Of a stretch of 16,801 nt of DNA, positions 7,816 through 14,434 are shown one piece after another. Each line of letters starts with the position of its first letter. The stretch's first letter is position 1. The position numbers were made by a program, and so were the translations under genes. The notes under the pieces were generated by a model that was not told where the DNA came from, made no database searches, and was given only the letters and a program-made list of their open reading frames with translations. The stretch covers positions 1 to 16,801 of the forward strand of contig JBAZZU010000040.1 of the NCBI GenBank assembly GCA_041658605.1. The letters run 5' to 3'. The stretch comes from JBAZWE01 sp041658605. Lineage in GTDB: Bacteria; Actinomycetota; Thermoleophilia; BMS3ABIN01.

Positions 7816-8241
7816 GTGGGGGGTATAAGTCTAAGACCGCATCATCTACTCTGTATCCAGGGCTTTCGTGGCCAGGGGTATTCTCCTTCCTTTGTCGCCA
7901 ACATGGCGCGTCTTATTGATCGTCTAGAGGCTGAACCAGACCAGGAAATACAGATAGTCACAAGCGCAGACGACGTCTGCGTCGCCTGTCCCCATCTTGA
8001 TGATGGAGACTGCGTACGACCCGAACAGAAGGTTGATGAAATAGACGGGCGAGTGCTTGATCAACTAGGGATCGCTGATGGCGACAAGCTTTCCTGGTCC
8101 ACGGTGCTTCAGATCATAGATAAAAAGGTTCAATCCTCAGCGCTTGGCACCATCTGCGATGGTTGCCGCTGGGTGGATCTCAACTACTGCACAAACGGCC
8201 TCGAAGAGCTGGCGCAGCGTATGGTAACCGCCCAGGACTGA
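7816..8241 (+). CDS. DUF1284 family cysteine-rich protein
   Basis: 141 aa. The opening 'LRPHHLLCIQGFRGQGYS' (6-23) is typical of DUF1284, a family of unknown function proposed to bind an iron-sulfur cluster. Seven cysteines are seen: Cys13, then CVACPH (55, 58), Cys66, CDGCRW (114, 117) and Cys125. The last four to six could hold one or two metal centres. GTG 7816 is chosen because AAGGGG at 7805-7810 is 5 nt upstream and the conserved motif comes almost at once; ATG 7735 would add 27 residues that overlap bioY and look non-conserved. It is 34 nt after bioY and probably shares its promoter. Function unknown. Confidence 0.83.
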   Translation: MGGISLRPHHLLCIQGFRGQGYSPSFVANMARLIDRLEAEPDQEIQIVTSADDVCVACPHLDDGDCVRPEQKVDEIDGRVLDQLGIADGDKLSWSTVLQIIDKKVQSSALGTICDGCRWVDLNYCTNGLEELAQRMVTAQD

Positions 8242-8269
8242 GATTGCGTGTTCCGCGTCCAGTTCCAGG

Positions 8270-8299
8270 TTCGCAGCTGATACGGCTCTCTGTTAGAAT
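8270..8299 (+). promoter_or_regulatory. Probable coaX promoter, possibly leaderless
   Basis: TAGAAT at 8294-8299 is a good -10 box (preceded by TGT), with a weak -35 TTCGCA at 8270-8275 and an 18-nt spacer. The coaX ATG begins 6 nt after the -10, so the expected transcription start falls at or within a base or two of the start codon. No Shine-Dalgarno exists before coaX, which fits a leaderless mRNA. The call rests on sequence only. Confidence 0.45.
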
Positions 8300-8305
8300 C
8301 CTCCC

Positions 8306-9088
8306 ATGACTGCTCTGCTGCTTGCCATTGATGTAGGCAACACTCATACTGTAGTCGGTCTTTATGATGGCGACACACTCGAGGACCATTGGCGGATCGC
8401 TACCGATTCTCACGCGACCGCCGACCAGCTGGCAGCACTATTTTCCTCCCTGCTATCTCTGAGAGACCGCTCGCTCGCCTCCGTAGGGCAAATGATCGTT
8501 TCATCGGTCGTGCCTTCGATGGTGGGCCAGTATGAACAGATGGCGGTTCGATATCTGGGGACGAGATCTCTGGTGATCGGACCGGGCATAAAGACCGGCT
8601 TGCCGATACTCACAAATAATCCCCACGAGGTAGGAGCCGACAGGATCGTAAACGCCGTGGCGGCGCTGGAGCAGACCGGCGGACCCTGCGTGGTCGTGGA
8701 TTTCGGCACAGCGACTACCTTCTGCGCGATTTCCGCCGCTGGAGAATATCTGGGCGGCGCCATCGCTCCGGGACTTGAGGTTTCTCTGGAGGCCCTTACG
8801 GCCAGGGCGGCGCGTCTTTCACGCGTGGACCTTGGAGAGCCGGAGTCAGTGATCGGCAAGACCACGGCGGCATCGCTGCGTTCAGGTGTGATATATGGAT
8901 TTGCCGGTCTTGTCGACGGCATCGTCAACAGGATGAAAAGGGAGCTCGGTGACGGGCAGGTGGCTACGCTGGCGACCGGCGGTTTTGCGGAAATGGTGGT
9001 TTCCCACTCGGAAACGTTGAGCCGGGTCGACCTCCTGCTGACGCTCAAGGGTTTGAAACTTGTGCATGAGAGGAACGAAAAGAAATAA
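8306..9088 (+). CDS. coaX: Type III pantothenate kinase
   Basis: 260 aa. It phosphorylates pantothenate with ATP in the first committed step of coenzyme A synthesis; the type III family is insensitive to CoA feedback and usually needs a monovalent cation. ASKHA-fold signatures are present: DVGNTHT (9-15), NPHEVGADRI (105-114, Asp112 being the expected catalytic base), VVDFGTATTF (130-139), GGAIAPG (150-156) and ATGGFAE near the C-terminus. The ATG at 8306 begins right at the conserved first strand (LLLAIDVGNT). It has no Shine-Dalgarno but an apparent -10 box a few bases upstream. It lies 64 nt after the DUF1284 gene. Confidence 0.95.
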   Translation: MTALLLAIDVGNTHTVVGLYDGDTLEDHWRIATDSHATADQLAALFSSLLSLRDRSLASVGQMIVSSVVPSMVGQYEQMAVRYLGTRSLVIGPGIKTGLPILTNNPHEVGADRIVNAVAALEQTGGPCVVVDFGTATTFCAISAAGEYLGGAIAPGLEVSLEALTARAARLSRVDLGEPESVIGKTTAASLRSGVIYGFAGLVDGIVNRMKRELGDGQVATLATGGFAEMVVSHSETLSRVDLLLTLKGLKLVHERNEKK

Positions 9089-9160
9089 TCCCCGTTCATA
9101 TTCTAGCTGAAGGCGCCGAAGACGAGGCTGACACTTCAAAGAGAACCAGGAGCACAATTA

Positions 9161-10009
9161 ATGAATCCACCGAAAAATCCTGAAGCGACGCTACCGGTTT
9201 CGGATAAGGTCGAACCGGAAGTCAAGGAAAAACCTTTTATTATCGCCCATATCTCCGATATGCACGCCGGCTCACAGTATTTCGTTCCCAACCTCATGGA
9301 TCGTGCCGTAATCGAACTGAACGAACTCAAGCCCAACGTGGTTGTCGTTACGGGCGATCTGACCAACCAGGGCTACAAGCAGGAATATCTGCTGGCGAAG
9401 AGCTATCTGGACAAGATCCAGTGTGAGAACCTGCTCGTCATTCCGGGAAATCATGACGCCCGCAACGTGGGCTATATTCATTTCGAGGAGCTTTTCGGCT
9501 CGCGGCAGGCTACCTGCCACCGCGACGGCATCAGCATCATCGGCGTCGATTCATCGGAGCCGGATCTCGACTACGGCACGATAGGAAGGCACCGCTACGA
9601 ATGGATCAGGGAGCAGTTCGCGGCGCCCGCCGATTTCAGGGTATTCCTTTTGCATCATCACCTGCTGCCCGTCCCCGGAACCGGCCGGGAGCGCAACATG
9701 GTCTACGACGCCGGCGACACGCTCGAGGTGCTGCAGGAGTGCAACGTGAACCTGGTGCTGGCCGGGCACAAGCATGTTCCCCACGCCTGGAGGCTCGAGA
9801 ATATCTTCGCGGTCAACGCCGGCACGGTCTGCACGCTCAGGCTGCGCGGCAAGGTCCGCCCATGTTACAACGTAATCGAGATCAGCAAGGAAGAGGTCAC
9901 GGTGTGGCGTAAATATCCTTTCCACGACGCCGACCAGATCATCAAGTTCTATCCTTCCACCTTCGCTTTTGAGAAATCCACCCACCAGGAACTGGAAGGT
10001 TCCAGTTGA
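9161..10009 (+). CDS. Calcineurin-like metallophosphoesterase (CpdA/Rv0805-like)
   Basis: 282 aa. The binuclear metal site of the calcineurin-like fold is complete: Asp33 and His35 (SDMHAG), Asp66 (TGDLTN), Asn97-His98-Asp99 (GNHD), the His run in FLLHHH (165-167), and His203 and His205 (AGHKHVP). The layout resembles class III cyclic nucleotide phosphodiesterases, but members act on many phosphoesters, so the substrate is not decided. About 25 charged, proline-rich residues precede the first strand; no signal peptide is seen. AGGAG at 9148-9152 is 8 nt before the ATG. Its stop overlaps the start of the cyclic 2,3-diphosphoglycerate synthetase gene, so a role in hydrolysing that product, or an intermediate, is an attractive inference. 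Confidence 0.88.
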   Translation: MNPPKNPEATLPVSDKVEPEVKEKPFIIAHISDMHAGSQYFVPNLMDRAVIELNELKPNVVVVTGDLTNQGYKQEYLLAKSYLDKIQCENLLVIPGNHDARNVGYIHFEELFGSRQATCHRDGISIIGVDSSEPDLDYGTIGRHRYEWIREQFAAPADFRVFLLHHHLLPVPGTGRERNMVYDAGDTLEVLQECNVNLVLAGHKHVPHAWRLENIFAVNAGTVCTLRLRGKVRPCYNVIEISKEEVTVWRKYPFHDADQIIKFYPSTFAFEKSTHQELEGSS

Positions 10010-11391
10010 AGCGAGCCATCGCTCTCATCGATGGAGAACATTATCCCAGTGTGGTGCGCGAAGCCCTTGAGGAAGTATCGGCGCGCTTCGAGCTGCTGGC
10101 GGCCGTCTTCCTCGGAGGGACGGAGAAGATCGACACTACGCTGGTCGGTGACGCCGGGCAGAACGAGTATGGCGTACCGGTGTTCCTCCACGAAGACGCC
10201 GAGGAGGCTTTCGCGCTGGCGGTCCGTGAACACCATCCACAGGTGGTTGTTGACTTGAGCGATGAGCCGGTGCTAGGATACAAAGAGCGTTTCCGGTATG
10301 CCAGCCTCGCGCTGGCCTCCGGCGCTGAATACCAGGGCGCAGATTTTACTCTACTTCCTCCGTCTTTCCATAAGCTTTCCGTCAAGCCCTCTCTTTCCAT
10401 CATAGGAACGGGAAAGAGGATTGGCAAAACTGCAATCAGCGGCTATGTCTCCAGGGAGATATCAGCGTCGCTGTTACAGTCCGGCCACACTGACGGGGTG
10501 GTAATAATCGCCATGGGGCGCGGAGGCCCGCCGGATCCCGAAGTGATTGCCGGCCGGGAGAGCGTTATCGGGGCCGCGGAGCTGCTTTCCTACAGCAGGC
10601 AGGGCAAGCACGCGGCGTCGGACTATTTCGAGGACGCCGCCCTGAGTTCGGTGACAACGGTTGGATGCCGCCGTTGCGGCGGCGGTCTGGCCGGCGCGCC
10701 GTTCGTGTCCAACGTGGTGGAGGGAGCCGGCATCGCCGAGTCCCTTCCGGCGGATTTACTGATTTTTGAGGGAAGCGGAGCAGCGCTTCCCCCGATAGAG
10801 GTCAACAGAACCATATGCGTCGCGGGCGCGGATCAGCCTTACGATTACCTTCTGGGTTACCTTGGCACCTACCGCATGTTGATCTCGGACCTGGTTGTTT
10901 TAACCATGTGCGAGGAACCGCTGGCAAGCCCGGAAAAGGTCGCCAGCATTATCGCCGGGATCAAGGAACTGAAACCGGGCATCGAAGTGGTGCCGACGGT
11001 GCTCAGGCCCAAACCGGCTGGTGATATAAAAGGCAGGCGAGTCGCCTATTTCACCACGGCCCAGGGCGAAGTTGTGGATCACATAGCCGATTATATTGCG
11101 CGCACCTACGGTTGTTCGGTGGAGTTCGTCTCAACTGAACTGGCCGACAGGAAGAAGCTCAGGGCGGACCTTGCGGGAATTCAGCCGGGCGCGGTGGATA
11201 TGTTTCTCACCGAGATCAAGGCGGCGGCCATCGACGTGGTCACCGAGGAGGCGGACCGCCTAGGCATGGAAGTGGTCTTCTGTGACAACGTGCCCGTCGA
11301 GGTGGATGGAAAAGAAAGGCTGGCGTCGCTTCTGGCTGAAATGGCCGGGCAGGCGATCAGTGATTTTAAGGCAGAGCGCGCAGATGGATGA
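10006..11391 (+). CDS. cpgS: Cyclic 2,3-diphosphoglycerate synthetase
   Basis: 461 aa, essentially the length of the Methanothermus fervidus enzyme (about 460). The family closes 2,3-diphosphoglycerate into its cyclic pyrophosphate at the expense of ATP. Recognisable parts are the opening ALIDGEHYPSVVREAL (6-21), the P-loop-like GTGKRIGKTAISG (134-146), AMGRGGPPDPEVI (169-181), CRRCGGGLAG (221-230, a CxxC pair) and FEGSGAALPP (254-263). The start is TTG 10006, sharing TTGA with the upstream stop; GGAAGG at 9994-9999 is 6 nt upstream. The next gene, 2-phosphoglycerate kinase, makes its substrate. Family recognition is from memory of the sequence pattern, but the pairing with the kinase supports it strongly. 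Confidence 0.9.
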   Translation: MKRAIALIDGEHYPSVVREALEEVSARFELLAAVFLGGTEKIDTTLVGDAGQNEYGVPVFLHEDAEEAFALAVREHHPQVVVDLSDEPVLGYKERFRYASLALASGAEYQGADFTLLPPSFHKLSVKPSLSIIGTGKRIGKTAISGYVSREISASLLQSGHTDGVVIIAMGRGGPPDPEVIAGRESVIGAAELLSYSRQGKHAASDYFEDAALSSVTTVGCRRCGGGLAGAPFVSNVVEGAGIAESLPADLLIFEGSGAALPPIEVNRTICVAGADQPYDYLLGYLGTYRMLISDLVVLTMCEEPLASPEKVASIIAGIKELKPGIEVVPTVLRPKPAGDIKGRRVAYFTTAQGEVVDHIADYIARTYGCSVEFVSTELADRKKLRADLAGIQPGAVDMFLTEIKAAAIDVVTEEADRLGMEVVFCDNVPVEVDGKERLASLLAEMAGQAISDFKAERADG

Positions 11392-12325
11392 ATCCAGGGA
11401 ACATCACGACCTGCAGATCGTCGACAAGGAATACGGAGCTCCCTATTCCAAGGGCCTTATGGCGCAGTCGCTCATGGCGACAGGACTGGAGCCGGAACGC
11501 TCCTATCACATTGCCCAGGAGATCGAGCAGCATCTGATCGCTAGCGGCGAGTCGAGTATCTCACTCGCGCGGCTGCAGAATATCGCACAACAGGTGCTGG
11601 GCGAGGAAGAAGGACAGACTTTTACCGAGCGCTACCGCCGCTGGCGGCTGCTCGGAGAGCTGGACAAGCCGATCATTATTCTGATCGGCGGGGCCACCGG
11701 GGTCGGCAAGAGCACGCTGGCCACGCAGATCGCGCACCGGCTTGGAATCACGCGCCTGACTGCGTCGGACCTGATACGCCAGGTCATGCGGGCATTTTTC
11801 TCGGCAGACCTCATGCCCGCGATCCATTATTCGTCGTTCGAGGCGGGGGAGATGGTCAAGGCGGCCGAGGTCAAGGGTGCCGATCGCGATATCACCGGTT
11901 ATGTAGAGCAGGTCGAGAAAGTCTGTGTCGGCGTCAACGCCATCATCGAGCGGGCAATCACGGAAGGCACGCCGATGATTGTCGAAGGCGCTCACCTTGT
12001 GCCCGGCTTTCTCAAGCAGGATCTCTGGAAGGACGCTCTCGTGATCCAGATGGTGCTTATAGTCGAGGATATCGAGCGCCACCAGGGCCACTTTTATGTA
12101 CGCGACCAGGAGACCGGTGGAGTCAGGTCGCTGGAAAAGTACGTCAAGAATATGGACAAGATCAGGCGGGTACAGGACTATCTGGTACAGGCGGCCAGGC
12201 AGTACAAGGTGCCGGTGATCGACAACCAGAATATTGATGACGCAGTCAAAGCGGTCATGGGAATCGTCCTGGAGACCGTGGACAAATATCAGAAATCTTC
12301 AAACCTGGAAATAGAGGTGAATTGA
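11384..12325 (+). CDS. 2-phosphoglycerate kinase with N-terminal ATP-cone
   Basis: 313 aa, close to the M. fervidus enzyme (about 304). It phosphorylates 2-phosphoglycerate with ATP to 2,3-diphosphoglycerate, the substrate of the upstream enzyme. Residues about 8-90 look like an ATP-cone, a nucleotide-sensing domain (VDKEYGAPYSKGLMAQSL, then helices). The kinase domain follows with Walker A GGATGVGKST (102-111), TASDLIRQVMR after it, and 'MIVEGAHLVPG' as a Walker B-like strand. ATG 11384 is chosen since the ATP-cone begins directly after it; it overlaps the previous gene by 8 nt, implying coupling. A weak AAGG lies upstream. The longer frame from 11282 would overlap the synthetase gene by over 100 nt. 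Confidence 0.88.
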   Translation: MDESREHHDLQIVDKEYGAPYSKGLMAQSLMATGLEPERSYHIAQEIEQHLIASGESSISLARLQNIAQQVLGEEEGQTFTERYRRWRLLGELDKPIIILIGGATGVGKSTLATQIAHRLGITRLTASDLIRQVMRAFFSADLMPAIHYSSFEAGEMVKAAEVKGADRDITGYVEQVEKVCVGVNAIIERAITEGTPMIVEGAHLVPGFLKQDLWKDALVIQMVLIVEDIERHQGHFYVRDQETGGVRSLEKYVKNMDKIRRVQDYLVQAARQYKVPVIDNQNIDDAVKAVMGIVLETVDKYQKSSNLEIEVN

Positions 12326-12975
12326 TGGAGCTGTACATAGACACCGCCAACATCGATGACATCAGGGAGATAGCCCACTGGGGCATACTCTCCGGAGCTA
12401 CGACTAACCCGACTCTGCTTTCCCGGGAAAGCGGCAACTACGACGAGATTATCTGCGAGATCTGCGACCTTGTAGGCGGACCGGTTAGCGCGGAGGTTAT
12501 GTCTGAAGACGCTGAGGGTATGGTAAATGAAGCCGAGCGTCTGGCCTCCCTCCATAAAAACGTCGTGATCAAGCTGCCGATGCTCCCGGAGGGTCTTCGC
12601 GCAGCCAGAGAGCTGGCAAAGCGCAAGATAAACACCAATGTGACGCTGGTGTTTTCCGCTAACCAGGCACTGCTGGCCGCTCGCGCGGGGGCGACATATG
12701 TGAGTCATTTTGTGGGCCGCCTTGATGATATAGGACATGATTCGAATGCCATTCTGGCGGAGATCGTGGAGGTCTTTACGGTAAACGAATTTTCCACTAA
12801 AGTAATAGCGGCAAGTATCCGAAACCCCTTGCACGTAACCCAGGCAGCGCTTTTAGGGTGCGACATCGCCACTATTCCTCCGGACGTTTTCCGCAAAATG
12901 GTAAAGCACCCGTTAACAGATAAAGGCATCGCCAGTTTCAAGAATGACTGGGAAAAGGCCCAGGGCAAAGCCTGA
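12325..12975 (+). CDS. tal: Transaldolase (small, MipB/TalC-type)
   Basis: 216 aa, the short transaldolase subfamily that also contains fructose-6-phosphate aldolase (FSA). The Schiff-base lysine is Lys83 in 'NVVIKLPM', and the opening 'LYIDTANIDDIREI' and 'GATTNPTLL' are family signatures. At two positions that separate the activities, it has Glu57 (SAEV, where FSA has Gln59) and Phe129 (SHFVGR, where FSA has Tyr131). These favour true transaldolase, which links sedoheptulose-7-phosphate and glyceraldehyde-3-phosphate to erythrose-4-phosphate and fructose-6-phosphate. ATG 12325 shares one base with the kinase stop (TGATG), with GAGGTG 5 nt upstream. It is likely the last gene of the cyclic-diphosphoglycerate operon. 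Confidence 0.92.
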   Translation: MELYIDTANIDDIREIAHWGILSGATTNPTLLSRESGNYDEIICEICDLVGGPVSAEVMSEDAEGMVNEAERLASLHKNVVIKLPMLPEGLRAARELAKRKINTNVTLVFSANQALLAARAGATYVSHFVGRLDDIGHDSNAILAEIVEVFTVNEFSTKVIAASIRNPLHVTQAALLGCDIATIPPDVFRKMVKHPLTDKGIASFKNDWEKAQGKA

Positions 12976-13010
12976 AACCTCAATATTTTACTATCGAAGG
13001 ACAAATCAAA

Positions 13011-13031
13011 GTGACCTCATCATGGAAATAG
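13011..13031 (+). CDS. Possible 6-codon leader ORF overlapping the rho start
   Basis: A GTG at 13011 reads MTSSWK and stops at TAG 13029-13031, seven bases past the rho ATG at 13022. AAGGA at 12997-13001 is 9 nt before this GTG but 20 nt before the rho start, which has no Shine-Dalgarno of its own. Ribosomes loaded at the AAGGA would end next to the rho start and could restart there. Whether it is translated cannot be told from sequence. Confidence 0.35.
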   Translation: MTSSWK

Positions 13032-14302
13032 TCGAAAATCAGGAAGAACAAGAGAAGAAGCTGAAGGAGCCGAAGGAAGCTGCAACAGAGTCCGCAAAAG
13101 CCAAGGAAGCCAGCGCCATTGAGGATACGGCAAAAGCAGCTCCCGGCAAGCCGGCGGCCGCGCGCAACGACGCTGGCAAGGAGGAAAATGTCAACGTCCG
13201 CACCGGCACTCTCGACCTTCTGCCTGACGGTTTCGGCTTTTTGCGCACCAAGGGCTATGTGCAGAGCGACAACGATATCTACGTCTCGCTCTCACAGATA
13301 CGCCGCTTCAGCCTCCGTCGTGGAGATGAGGTCACGGGCCAGGTACGTGAGCCCAAGGACAGCGAGAAGTATAACGCCCTTCTCAAGATAGAAGCGGTCA
13401 ACGGACTCGATCCCGAAGCGGCGCGCCAACGTCCGCATTTCGACCAGCTGACGCCTCTTTTCCCAACGGAAAGAATACGGCTCGAGACAATCCCCACAGA
13501 GCTTTCGACCCGGGTCATCGACCTGGTTGCGCCCATCGGCAAGGGCCAGCGTGGGCTGATCGTCTCGCCACCGAAGGCGGGCAAGACGACGATTCTCAAG
13601 CAGATCGCAAACAGCATCACCGAAAACGCGCCGGACGTCTACCTGCTCGTATTGCTGGTGGACGAGCGTCCGGAAGAAGTAACCGACATGCAGCGCTCAG
13701 TCAAGGGCGAAGTTGTCAGCTCGACATTCGATCAGCCTTCCGACAATCACGTCCAGGTGGCAGAGCTGGTACTCGACCGCGTCAAGCGCCTGGTGGAATC
13801 AGGCCGCGACGTCGTCGTGCTGCTGGACAGCATAACCAGGCTGGCACGGGCCTATAACCTGACGGCGCCGACCAGCGGCCGTATTCTTTCTGGCGGTGTA
13901 GACTCCACGGCGCTGTTCCCGCCCAAGAAGTTCTTTGGCGCGGCGAGGAATGTCGAGGAGGGAGGGTCGCTGACAATCCTGGCGACCGCCCTGGTGGACA
14001 CCGGCAGCCGGATGGACGAAGTCATCTTCGAGGAGTTCAAGGGAACTGGCAACATGGAGCTGCACCTCGACCGCAAGCTGGCTGACAAACGAGTCTTCCC
14101 GGCCATAGACATCGAACGCTCAGGCACCCGTAAGGAAGAGCTGCTGATGGAGGACCAGGAGGCGATCCAGGTTTGGAAGATACGAAATGTTCTGCACGCA
14201 CTCGACTCCGGCGCCGCTATCGAGTTATTGATCTCCAAGCTGCGGGATACCAAGACCAACGATCAGTTCCTCAAGGAGATCGCGAAAAACGCATCGCGTT
14301 AA
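13022..14302 (+). CDS. rho: Transcription termination factor Rho
   Basis: 426 aa hexameric RNA helicase that ends transcription at untranslated RNA. A 58-residue Lys/Glu/Ala-rich N-terminal stretch precedes the RNA-binding fold, whose GFGFLR (70-75) is the RNP1-like motif; this extension is short compared with many actinobacterial Rho proteins. The motor has Walker A SPPKAGKTT (182-190), Walker B VVVLLDS (264-270), RLARAYN, and the Q-loop region SGGVDSTALFPPKKFFGAARN split over 290-310. The ATG at 13022 is the only plausible start in frame; its ribosome binding site is poor, and a short leader ORF overlaps it. The gene begins 46 nt after tal and ends in a strong terminator. Confidence 0.97.
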   Translation: MEIVENQEEQEKKLKEPKEAATESAKAKEASAIEDTAKAAPGKPAAARNDAGKEENVNVRTGTLDLLPDGFGFLRTKGYVQSDNDIYVSLSQIRRFSLRRGDEVTGQVREPKDSEKYNALLKIEAVNGLDPEAARQRPHFDQLTPLFPTERIRLETIPTELSTRVIDLVAPIGKGQRGLIVSPPKAGKTTILKQIANSITENAPDVYLLVLLVDERPEEVTDMQRSVKGEVVSSTFDQPSDNHVQVAELVLDRVKRLVESGRDVVVLLDSITRLARAYNLTAPTSGRILSGGVDSTALFPPKKFFGAARNVEEGGSLTILATALVDTGSRMDEVIFEEFKGTGNMELHLDRKLADKRVFPAIDIERSGTRKEELLMEDQEAIQVWKIRNVLHALDSGAAIELLISKLRDTKTNDQFLKEIAKNASR

Positions 14303-14327
14303 AAAACACGGTCATATCAGGGATAGT

Positions 14328-14360
14328 AAAAAGCCGGGCCCGAAAGGGTCCGGCTTTTTT
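14328..14360. terminator. Intrinsic terminator after rho, probably bidirectional
   Basis: An 11-bp stem, AAGCCGGGCCC (14331-14341) with GGGTCCGGCTT (14346-14356), is capped by a GAAA tetraloop and followed by six T at 14355-14360. In plus-strand RNA one pair is G-U. Read from the minus strand, the stem has one A-C mismatch and a run of five T (14332-14328), so it can also stop the convergent gene ending at 14435. Confidence 0.93.
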
Positions 14361-14434
14361 GGCAGCGGCTGGGGAGCTTGTAAACTCAGCGTCCACCTGA
14401 ATATCGTGCACCGCGTGAAAACGACCTTCCCGCC

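Noticed and set aside
11282..11383. Longer start for 2-phosphoglycerate kinase
   Set aside because: It is the synthetase gene read in another frame; the ATP-cone begins after ATG 11384.
12325..12975. Annotation as fructose-6-phosphate aldolase
   Set aside because: Glu57 and Phe129 stand where the aldolase has Gln and Tyr, so transaldolase is preferred.
12944..13021. Longer start for rho, overlapping tal
   Set aside because: The added 26 residues cross the end of tal and the AT-rich gap and do not resemble a Rho N-terminus.
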